From: Actinomycetes bacterium
Lineage (GTDB): Bacteria > Actinomycetota > Acidimicrobiia > Acidimicrobiales > Bog-793
Length of the DNA stretch: 7,142 bases
Reading direction: 5' to 3'
Assembly: GCA_021823365.1 (NCBI GenBank)
Contig: JAKAOD010000156.1
Span: 1-7,142, forward strand
Position 1 is the stretch's first letter; the number at the start of each line of letters is the position of its first letter. This document shows, in pieces, positions 1 to 4,969 of the stretch. The position numbers were made by a program, and so were the translations under genes. The notes beneath the pieces were generated by a model that made no database searches, was not told the DNA's origin, and saw only the letters and a list, made by a program, of their open reading frames with translations.

Positions 1-603
1 CGCGAGCACGTTCCCGGCGATCACGGGCGCCGGGTTGGCAAAGGCGTTGCCGGCGGTGAAGGTGCTGACGCGCCCGGCCGACGCCAAGGTGACGACGAAG
101 TGGTCCCACGGCGGGGCAAACAGGGCCGCCGCCGCAACAGCTGCGACCGAGCCGGCAGCCCCGATCGCGAGCCGACGCGGCGGTCCGACGGCGGGGACGA
201 TCCCGTCGCGAAGTGCCGCGCCGCTGACGGCGGCGACGCTTCCGGCGGCTGCCAGCACCCAGGACACGAGCGCGAGGACCAGTCCTGCACCACCGAGGTG
301 CGAGCCCGCGGCGATCACCGATCCTGCGTCGGCGAGGAGCAAGCCTGCCTCGACGAAGGCGAGCGCCGTCCCGAGCAGTGCACCGGCGAGCGACCATCCC
401 CCGGGCGCCGCCGCGACGAGGATCGCCGCGACCGTCCAACCGGCGAGCGGTACGACATGCCCGGCAAGGCCGTCGGCGGAGCCGGCGAGCGAGGTCCCCG
501 AGAGGTAGACGGGGAAGAGGCTCGCCACCCCGACCCCGACGGCGGCGCCGAGGAGCAGGGCGGCGAGCCGGCGGCGCACGGAGCGAACGCTACCGGACGT
601 CAT
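1..603 (-). CDS. Multi-pass membrane protein, N-terminal 201 residues (C-terminus off the left edge)
   Basis: The minus frame stays open from an ATG at 603 down to position 1 (201 codons, no stop), so the C-terminus lies outside the window. The product begins MTSGSVRSVRRRLAALLLG and is very hydrophobic. I see five likely membrane helices at about residues 13-33, 50-66, 70-92, 103-127 and 145-163. Basic residues at 7-12 and 143-144 are on the expected cytoplasmic sides. After the fifth helix comes FAPPWDHF (162-169) and then a stretch with TAGNAF, NPAP and AGNVL that probably leads into another helix. Third codon positions are almost all G or C in this frame, which the overlapping plus-strand frames do not match as well. 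A GTG three codons upstream (612) is an alternative start; neither has a good Shine-Dalgarno. I do not recognise the family firmly, so the function is unknown. Confidence 0.75.
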   Translation of the reverse strand, partial: MTSGSVRSVRRRLAALLLGAAVGVGVASLFPVYLSGTSLAGSADGLAGHVVPLAGWTVAAILVAAAPGGWSLAGALLGTALAFVEAGLLLADAGSVIAAGSHLGGAGLVLALVSWVLAAAGSVAAVSGAALRDGIVPAVGPPRRLAIGAAGSVAAVAAAALFAPPWDHFVVTLASAGRVSTFTAGNAFANPAPVIAGNVLA

Positions 604-734
604 TGGGAGCACGGGGAGAGGACGCTGGGCGCCACCTGAGTCGAATCGCTGCAAAGGCGAACCGCGCGCCGGGCGCCCAGCGCCGCCATCGCGAGGCAAC
701 CTGAGGTCGTCTCCGAAGGTGCCTGCGGCTCGCC

Positions 735-764
735 TTGGACGAGGCGCCCTCGCTTCATTACGGT
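735..764 (+). promoter_or_regulatory. Weak candidate promoter for the hydrolase operon
   Basis: TTGGAC (735-740) and TACGGT (759-764) are separated by 18 bases. They match the sigma-70-type -35 and -10 consensus only partly (the TTG core and the TANNNT pattern). If real, transcription would start near 771 and leave a leader of about 80 bases before the ATG at 851. Matches this weak arise by chance in GC-rich DNA, so this is only a suggestion. Confidence 0.22.
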
Positions 765-837
765 CGTGAGATCTGGGCCAAGTGAGCGCGCGGCCCGCGC
801 CCGGCCATCTCGGCGTGTGCCGGCCGCCGGAACGGGA

Positions 838-850
838 AGGGGAGACGGCC
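838..850 (+). promoter_or_regulatory. Ribosome binding site of the dienelactone hydrolase
   Basis: AGGGGAG (838-844) ends six bases before the ATG at 851, and it decides the start. The longer frame from a GTG at 782 has no such signal and would add 23 residues that do not look like part of the fold. GGAGACGGCC directly before this ATG is nearly identical to the leader of the next gene. Confidence 0.8.
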
Positions 851-1609
851 ATGGCCGACGCGGCGCGCGAGAGCGCGATTCGAGCCGAGACGACCACGAT
901 CTCGGGCCACCAGGGCGACAAGATCGAGGCGTACCTGGCCCGACCGCTCGACGCCGGGCGTCACGGCGGGGTCGTCGTCATCCATCACATGCCGGGCTAC
1001 GACGAGGCGACGAAGGAGATCACGCGCAAGTTCGCCGCCCACGGCTACGCGGCGATCTGCCCGAACCTGCACCACCGCGAGGCCCCCGGGGCGAGCCCGG
1101 ACGACGCCGCCGCGGCTTCCCGCGCCGCCGGCGGCGTCCCGGACGAGCGCCTGGTCGGCGACGTCTCCGGGGCGATCGCGGCCCTGAAGGCGCTCCCGGG
1201 CGCGAACGGGAAGGTCGCGACGATCGGCTACTGCTCGGGAGGGCGCCAGTCGTTCCTTGCCGCATGCAGCCTGCCGCTCGACGCCGCGGTCGACTGCTAC
1301 GGGGCCTTCGTGGTCGGGACCGTGCCGGAGGGCCTGGGGCTCAAGATCGGCCCGCTCACTCACCTCGTCGGGCAGCTCTCCTGCCCGCTTCTCGGCCTGT
1401 TCGGGAAGGAGGACTCCCACCCGTCGCCGGAGGAGGTCGCCGAGCTCGAGAAGCTGCTCGAAGCCGCCGGCAAGACGTTCGATTTCCGCAGCTTCGACGG
1501 GGCTGGCCATGCCTTCTTCGCGGTCAACCGGCCCAGCTACCGAGTCGACGCGGCGAACGAGGGATGGCGCCTGATCTTCGAGTTCTTCGGTGAGCACCTC
1601 GCCGATTGA
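851..1609 (+). CDS. Dienelactone hydrolase family protein (alpha/beta hydrolase)
   Basis: A 252-residue soluble alpha/beta hydrolase of the dienelactone hydrolase (carboxymethylenebutenolidase) family, close to the usual family length. The nucleophile is Cys128 in IGYCSGG, the G-x-C-x-G-G elbow that marks this family rather than Ser esterases. The likely acid is Asp188 in LFGKEDSH, and the base is His220 in GAGHAFF, so the triad looks complete. Strand and loop signatures include VVVIHHMPGYDE (41-52), AAICPNLHHRE (67-77) and the helix-cap ERLVGDVSGAIAAL (99-112). Classical members open the lactone ring of dienelactone in chloroaromatic degradation, but most homologues in genomes have unknown substrates. 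No aromatic-catabolism gene is nearby, so the substrate is unassigned here. The ATG at 851 is chosen for its strong ribosome binding site. It lies 31 bases upstream of a DUF6295-like gene with a matching leader, so the two are probably one operon. Confidence 0.93.
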   Translation: MADAARESAIRAETTTISGHQGDKIEAYLARPLDAGRHGGVVVIHHMPGYDEATKEITRKFAAHGYAAICPNLHHREAPGASPDDAAAASRAAGGVPDERLVGDVSGAIAALKALPGANGKVATIGYCSGGRQSFLAACSLPLDAAVDCYGAFVVGTVPEGLGLKIGPLTHLVGQLSCPLLGLFGKEDSHPSPEEVAELEKLLEAAGKTFDFRSFDGAGHAFFAVNRPSYRVDAANEGWRLIFEFFGEHLAD

Positions 1610-1626
1610 GGCGGCCGTGGAAGGCG

Positions 1627-1640
1627 AAAAGGAGACGACC
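1627..1640 (+). promoter_or_regulatory. Ribosome binding site of the DUF6295-like gene
   Basis: AAAAGGAGA (1627-1635) places GGAG six bases before the ATG at 1641, the same spacing as in the upstream hydrolase. It favours ATG 1641 over the in-frame GTG at 1590, which lies inside the hydrolase gene. Confidence 0.8.
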
Positions 1641-1907
1641 ATGTGCAGCTACGAGACCGAGATGGTCGATGTGAGCGGTAGCGGCAAGGGGGCCGCCGGC
1701 TGGTTTCCCCTGGAACAGGCGATGGTCTACTTCGACCATCCGGTGCACGCGCCGGCCGAGCACACCTTGAACGTCGACTTCCTCAACCACGGTCGCGGCC
1801 CGGCTGCGCGTGTCGCCGTCGAGCTCGACCCGGGCGCGGCACGGGCGTTGGCCGAGACGATCCTCGCCGTCCTCGACCGGACGCAGGTGCCGGCCGGAAC
1901 CCGGTAG
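1641..1907 (+). CDS. Small conserved protein, DUF6295-like
   Basis: An 88-residue soluble protein starting MCSYETEMVDVSGSGKGAAG. The pattern of MC-x-Y-x-T-E, a GSGKGA-GWF segment, VYFDHPVHAPAEHTLNVDF (31-49) and a closing GPAARVAVELD with an Ala/Leu-rich helix matches my memory of the actinobacterial DUF6295 family. That family has no known function. The conserved His/Asp-rich segment DHPVHAPAEH (His35, His38, His43) could bind a metal or form an active site, but that is only inference. The gene follows the hydrolase by 31 bases with the same leader sequence, so the two are probably co-expressed and may act together. It ends 15 bases before the convergent LytR_C gene. GSGKGA superficially resembles a P-loop but lacks its context, so I do not call a nucleotide-binding site. 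Confidence 0.82.
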   Translation: MCSYETEMVDVSGSGKGAAGWFPLEQAMVYFDHPVHAPAEHTLNVDFLNHGRGPAARVAVELDPGAARALAETILAVLDRTQVPAGTR

Positions 1908-1922
1908 CCGGTCGGCAGGCGG

Positions 1923-2687
1923 TCAGTACGCGACGAGGCCGCGGAAGCTCGAGCCGAGCACGAGGTAGACCTCGTTGCTCGCCAGGCCGTCGACGACCTC
2001 GAGCCGCGTCGTGCCGGTGAGGTAGGACGAGACCGTCTCGGCAGCGTCCCCGCTTCCGGCCGAGTACTCAGCCACGTTGTCAGCGTGCTCGAACGACGCG
2101 GCGTTCCCCGTCCCGTTGATGAGGAACCCGGCAGCCCGCAGCTCCCGGGCGGTGGCGACGGCGATCCCGCCGACCCCCGAGCCGTTCAACACCTCGACGA
2201 GGACGTTCGAGGGGGCGAGCGTGGTCGCGGTCGGCGGGGCGAGCGTGGTACTCGTCGTCGTGACGGGGGCGCTCGTCGTGGTCGCCGGGAGGCTGGTCGG
2301 CGCCGGCGCGCGCGAGCCGGACGCCGACCCGGCGACGCTTGTCGTCGTCGCGGGCGCGGTCGTGGCAGTCGCCGGTACCGTCGGCGTCGCCCGGCTGCCG
2401 GAGGTGCGGGACGTGGCCGACGTGTGGGCGGTGCCTGAGGAGCCGGTCGAGCCCGGACCGTGCGCGGTCACGCCCCGGTGGAGCGTCCCAGGGGAGGTCG
2501 ACGGCGACGAGTCCAGGGCGAGGCGCAGGCCGACGCCGATCCCGGCGCCGACGACGACGATGACGGCGAGCGCCACGGCGAAGTGCCGGGACCGCGCGCC
2601 CGGCGTGCGCTGCGGAGGCGGGGGATCCTCCTGCCGCAGGTGCGCCGGTCGCCGAGCGGGCTCGGGCGCCCCGTGCCGTCTGCTCAT
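1923..2687 (-). CDS. LytR C-terminal domain protein with one membrane anchor
   Basis: The 254-residue product has three parts. Residues 1-34 are basic and proline-rich and should be cytoplasmic. Residues 36-57 (FAVALAVIVVVGAGIGVGLRL) form one membrane helix. Residues 58-160 are a Ser/Thr/Ala/Pro linker, typical of a wall-spanning spacer. Residues 162-254 match the LytR_C (LytR/CpsA/Psr C-terminal) domain, with VLVEVLNGSGVGGIA, LRAAGFLINGTGNA and a closing EVYLVLGSSFRGL. There is no LytR-CpsA-Psr catalytic domain, so it is a stand-alone LytR_C protein and probably not a glycopolymer ligase itself. Such proteins are common in Actinobacteria and are thought to act at the cell envelope; the exact role is unknown. 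The ATG at 2687 lacks a clear Shine-Dalgarno. The gene lies 52 bases after the upstream exported protein, with a strong hairpin between them. Confidence 0.88.
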   Translation of the reverse strand: MSRRHGAPEPARRPAHLRQEDPPPPQRTPGARSRHFAVALAVIVVVGAGIGVGLRLALDSSPSTSPGTLHRGVTAHGPGSTGSSGTAHTSATSRTSGSRATPTVPATATTAPATTTSVAGSASGSRAPAPTSLPATTTSAPVTTTSTTLAPPTATTLAPSNVLVEVLNGSGVGGIAVATARELRAAGFLINGTGNAASFEHADNVAEYSAGSGDAAETVSSYLTGTTRLEVVDGLASNEVYLVLGSSFRGLVAY

Positions 2688-2696
2688 CGTGGCGCG

Positions 2697-2717
2697 CGGG
2701 CCGCGAGCTTCGGCCCG
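2697..2717 (-). other. Intercistronic GC hairpin upstream of the LytR_C gene
   Basis: CGGGCCG (2697-2703) and CGGCCCG (2711-2717) form a perfect 7-bp, all G/C stem with a 7-base loop, centred between two minus-strand genes. The 3' foot of the stem lies about 9 bases before the ATG at 2687, where a ribosome binding site would be expected. No T-tract follows, so it is not a classical intrinsic terminator. It could weaken translation of the downstream gene, stabilise a processed end, or be a chance product of GC-rich DNA. Confidence 0.4.
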
Positions 2718-2739
2718 GCGAGCCGCCGTGGCCGGCCGG

Positions 2740-3555
2740 CTAGCCCGTGACCTTGGTGAAGGGAACGGTGTCGTGCGGCACGGCGACGGCGACCAGCTCG
2801 CCCCAGCGGGAGAAGGTCGCGCGCTGGCGGTCCTTGCCAGCGGTTCCCGACTCCGCGATCGGCAGGCGACGCCCGGTCGCAGCGACGTCGAGGTGGAGGC
2901 GCCACTGCTTGCCGCTCGACGTGAAGGACCACGAGAGGCGGTCGGCCGGCTCGCCGTCCACCGTCACGTGCGACACCGTCACGTGACCGGAGCTCGGCAG
3001 GAAAGCCGACGGCAGCCCCGAGATGAGAAGGTTTGCCTTGAAGGTCCGGTATGCCGACGTCCCGGCGTCGACGGCGACCCACCGGCTGCCCGCCCGACGG
3101 ATGTCGGCAGCGGGCATGCCCAAGGCCTTCCGCAGGCCGGACTGGTCGCCCCGGAAGTAGGCGCGCGTCGGCGTCAGCCGGATCTGCACCCAAGCCTTGC
3201 CCGAGCGGAGCTCCTGCCGGCCGCGCTCCAGGCCCGCGTCGCCGACGATCGTCTCGTTCGCACCCGGGCCGCGCTCGACGAGGTCGAGGTGGACGCTGCG
3301 AGCTGCCAGCATCGCCCGACGGGTTGCGGCGACGAGCGAGCTCGCCGAGGGCAATGGCGACTGGCCGGGGCGCAGTGCGGTCGCGGCCGACGCCGTCGGC
3401 GGCGAGGCGAGGAAGGCGGTCGCGACGCCGAGCGCGCTCGTACCGGCCACCGAGACCGCCGCGAGCGTGAGACCGAGCGACGCCGCCCGCGCGCCCCGCA
3501 GCACCCGCCGACGCGGGTCCCGGCACGTGCTCCTGCGACAGGAGGAGGCAGGCAC
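2740..3555 (-). CDS. Exported protein of unknown function, possible LolA/LppX-like fold
   Basis: A 271-residue product with an arginine-rich N-terminus, a hydrophobic segment at about 25-50 and a plausible AxA signal-peptidase site at 55-57 (ASA), so it is likely secreted or anchored outside the membrane. RRRVLR (15-20) resembles a twin-arginine (Tat) motif. Cys6 and Cys11 lie before the hydrophobic segment, so there is no lipobox and it does not look like a lipoprotein. The mature part shows alternating beta-strand patterns: AWVQIRLTPTRAYFRG (121-136), HVTVSHVTVDGEPADRLSWSF (191-211) and LHLDVAATGRRLPI (220-233). This organisation recalls the LppX/LprG/LolA-type lipid-binding fold, but I could not confirm that. 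The GTG at 3555 is 29 bases after the reductase stop and has no strong Shine-Dalgarno; an internal GTG at codon 18 is an alternative but would remove the Tat-like motif. Confidence 0.75.
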   Translation of the reverse strand: MPASSCRRSTCRDPRRRVLRGARAASLGLTLAAVSVAGTSALGVATAFLASPPTASAATALRPGQSPLPSASSLVAATRRAMLAARSVHLDLVERGPGANETIVGDAGLERGRQELRSGKAWVQIRLTPTRAYFRGDQSGLRKALGMPAADIRRAGSRWVAVDAGTSAYRTFKANLLISGLPSAFLPSSGHVTVSHVTVDGEPADRLSWSFTSSGKQWRLHLDVAATGRRLPIAESGTAGKDRQRATFSRWGELVAVAVPHDTVPFTKVTG

Positions 3556-3584
3556 CGGCGGAGCATAGACGGCCGGTCACCGCG

Positions 3585-4466
3585 TCAGATCCGTTCGAGC
3601 GCGCCGCCGTCGAACAGCGGGACCATGTCGAAGTCCCGCACGTCGGCGCGCATCTCCTCGTCGGTCGGCTCCGTGGCGGGAACGGCGGCAGCCTCGAGGA
3701 TCGTCGATAGGAGCTCCCAATCGCTGCAGGTGATGAGAAACAGGCCCGGTCTGCCGAGCACGTGGCGCACCGCTCGGCCGATCGCCGGCGCGTCCGTGAG
3801 CGGCTCGTACCAGCTCCTCCGGCCCTGCTCGGAGCCCTCGCGCCATCGGCGCCTCGCGACGGACTTGATCGTCTGGACGGCGACGTGGCGCTCCTCGCAG
3901 CGAGCGATCAGCCGCTGGACCGCGCCCCGGTAGGTGTCGTCGGCCAGGAGCAACGCGTTGTAGGGGAAGATCACGGAGTCGTAGTCGAACCGCTCGAGGC
4001 TGCGCAGGTGCATGGTCGCGACCCGAAGGCCGTGGCCCGTCACGCCGATGAAGCGCGTCAGGCCCTCGTCCCGAGCGCGGCAGAGTGCCTCGAGCGCTCC
4101 TCCGGGGGCGTGCGCCTCCTCCCACTCGTCCTCCTCGACGAGATTGTGCAGCTGGACCAGGTCGACGTGGTCCACCCCGAGCCGCTCGAGCGAGCGCTCC
4201 AGCTCGGCGCGGGCAGCACCGCCGCTGCGCTCTCCCGTTTTGGTGGCGAGGAAGTATTCGTCGCGGCGTCCGACGAGCCACGGGGCCATCCGCAGCTCGG
4301 AGTCGCCATAGCTCGCCGCGGTGTCGAGATGGTTGATCCCGTGGTGGCGGACCACCTCGAGCACGGCGTCAGCCGTGTCCTGGCTGACGTCACCGAGCCC
4401 GGCTCCGCCGAAGATGACCCTCGTGCTGTCGTGACCGGTGCGGCCGAACGGTTGTTGCTCGATCAT
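3585..4466 (-). CDS. Aldo/keto reductase family protein
   Basis: A complete 293-residue aldo/keto reductase, a cytoplasmic NAD(P)H-dependent oxidoreductase with a TIM-barrel fold. The catalytic tetrad is visible: Asp48 and Tyr53 in HLDTAASYGDSE, Lys76 in FLATKTGER and His107 in VDLVQLHNL. The barrel pattern continues with GLTRFIGVTGHG (135-146), DSVIFPYNALL (163-173) and VAVQTIKSVARRRW (195-208), the last at the position where family members bind the cofactor. The C-terminus has the usual SDWELLSTILEAA helix (248-260). The substrate cannot be read from sequence. The ATG at 4466 is preceded by a TANNNT box exactly six bases upstream, which suggests a leaderless mRNA. The next gene follows after 29 bases and may be co-transcribed, though nothing links their functions. 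Confidence 0.95.
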   Translation of the reverse strand: MIEQQPFGRTGHDSTRVIFGGAGLGDVSQDTADAVLEVVRHHGINHLDTAASYGDSELRMAPWLVGRRDEYFLATKTGERSGGAARAELERSLERLGVDHVDLVQLHNLVEEDEWEEAHAPGGALEALCRARDEGLTRFIGVTGHGLRVATMHLRSLERFDYDSVIFPYNALLLADDTYRGAVQRLIARCEERHVAVQTIKSVARRRWREGSEQGRRSWYEPLTDAPAIGRAVRHVLGRPGLFLITCSDWELLSTILEAAAVPATEPTDEEMRADVRDFDMVPLFDGGALERI

Positions 4467-4472
4467 GAGACG

Positions 4473-4478
4473 AGCCTA
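4473..4478 (-). promoter_or_regulatory. Candidate -10 box for a leaderless reductase transcript
   Basis: Read on the minus strand, TAGGCT fits the TANNNT -10 pattern and is followed by six bases and then the ATG at 4466. Transcription would therefore begin at or next to the A of the start codon. Leaderless transcripts of this design are common in Actinobacteria. There is no good Shine-Dalgarno for this gene, which agrees. I see no convincing -35 box. Confidence 0.45.
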
Positions 4479-4543
4479 CGTTGCAGGACTCGCTCAGACG
4501 GGGCATGGTCGCCGCGGCGGCGGCACGGCGGGCGAGCATGCCC

Positions 4544-4601
4544 GTTCGACAGGGCGGATCCGGCTCGACAGGGCGGATCCCGCTCGGTAGGTGCGAAGCC
4601 C
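4544..4601. repeat. Short direct tandem repeat, about three copies of 19-20 bp
   Basis: Two near-identical 19-base units (4544-4562 and 4563-4581) share the 16-base core TCGACAGGGCGGATCC. A third, diverged 20-base unit follows (4582-4601, beginning GCTCGGTAGG and ending in GCCC). The array ends two bases before the DUF3039 stop codon complement, so it lies in the 3' untranslated region of the helicase-DUF3039 unit and upstream of the reductase. There is no adjacent recombinase and no spacer-repeat alternation. Confidence 0.75.
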
Positions 4602-4603
4602 GC

Positions 4604-4969
4604 TCAGCCCGCCGGGACCTTCCACCCCTGCCGGGCCGCGATCTCCCTGCACGTCGGGCAGAGCGGGTAGCGCTTCGGGTCCCGGGAGGGCACCCAGACC
4701 TTGCCGCACAGCGCTCGCACCGGCGCGCCCGTGACGAGCGACTCGACGACCGAGGTGCCCGCCGGAAGGAACTCGCCCTTCTCGGGCTTGAAGCCCTCGA
4801 GGACGATGTGGCTCATGCGTTCGTGGTCGCCGTCGAGCGCAGGATCGGCTCGCGCCGGAGCGGTGATCGTGCCGGTGCCGGGTCCCGCGGGCCCTGGCGA
4901 GCTGATCTCCTCGGCGGTCGGCATGTGTCGAGGGCGCATGGTACTGGCGGGCCTCGCGCCGCGCGTCAT
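4604..4969 (-). CDS. DUF3039 family protein with Cys motif
   Basis: A 121-residue product matching the actinobacterial DUF3039 family. Hallmarks are a flexible N-terminus with PGTGTIT (30-36), GDHERMSHIV (47-56), and the conserved core VTGAPVRALCGKVWVPSRDP (79-98) followed by YPLCPTCREI (101-110). Cys88, Cys104 and Cys107, with a His at 49 or 54, could form a zinc site; this is inferred from spacing. The function of the family is not established. The ATG at 4969 overlaps the helicase TGA as ATGA, suggesting translational coupling, so I keep this start. In-frame ATGs at 4939 and 4924 are alternatives; the 106-residue form from 4924 would begin MPTAEEISSPG and is closer to the usual family length, and the first 15 residues look unconserved. 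Confidence 0.88.
   Translation of the reverse strand: MTRGARPASTMRPRHMPTAEEISSPGPAGPGTGTITAPARADPALDGDHERMSHIVLEGFKPEKGEFLPAGTSVVESLVTGAPVRALCGKVWVPSRDPKRYPLCPTCREIAARQGWKVPAG
4966..4969 (-). promoter_or_regulatory. ATGA stop-start overlap between helicase and DUF3039 genes
   Basis: On the minus strand the bases ATGA contain both the DUF3039 start (ATG, 4969-4967) and the helicase stop (TGA, 4968-4966). No Shine-Dalgarno precedes this ATG, so initiation would depend on ribosomes finishing the helicase. The junction supports one mRNA for both genes unless a later ATG is the true start. Confidence 0.55.

Larger units (their letters stand above)
604..850. other. Divergent intergenic region
   Basis: This 247-base stretch separates the leftward membrane-protein gene from the rightward hydrolase gene, so it should hold promoters for both. 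The only promoter-like pair I see is a weak rightward one (735-764). Long frames cross it on both strands, but none has a credible start or any resemblance to a known protein. I see no tRNA, no strong riboswitch-like structure and no repeat. Confidence 0.55.

Noticed and set aside
35..639. Plus-strand frames of 157 and 179 codons in the first 640 bases
   Set aside because: They are shadows of the minus-strand membrane protein, which has coherent membrane helices and better third-position bias.
782..850. GTG at 782 as an earlier start for the hydrolase
   Set aside because: It lacks a Shine-Dalgarno and adds an unconserved-looking stretch, while ATG 851 has AGGGGAG at ideal spacing.
1590..1640. 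GTG at 1590 as an earlier start for the DUF6295-like gene
   Set aside because: It would overlap the hydrolase end and lose the family-typical MCSYETE start; ATG 1641 has a strong ribosome binding site.
758..1642. A 294-codon minus-strand frame opposite the hydrolase
   Set aside because: The plus strand encodes a hydrolase with its full catalytic triad and a strong ribosome binding site; the antisense product shows no family pattern.
1908..1922. Bidirectional terminator between the convergent genes
   Set aside because: The gap is 15 bases and neither it nor the flanks form a stem followed by a T-run.
2212..2249. Repeated GGGGCGAGCGTGGT in the LytR_C gene as a regulatory repeat
   Set aside because: It encodes the TTLAPPTATTLAPS part of the Ser/Thr/Pro linker, so the repetition is explained by low-complexity protein sequence.
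2077..3933. A 618-codon plus-strand open frame opposite the LytR_C, exported-protein and reductase genes
   Set aside because: It crosses three well-supported minus-strand genes and their gaps, and its composition is low-complexity Arg/Ala/Gly.
4530..4544. Hairpin GGGC-GAGCAT-GCCC as a terminator after DUF3039
   Set aside because: The stem is only four or five base pairs and no T-tract follows on the minus strand.
4544..4601. Tandem repeat as a CRISPR or plasmid iteron array
   Set aside because: The units abut without spacers, only three copies exist, and there are no Cas, replication or partition genes nearby.
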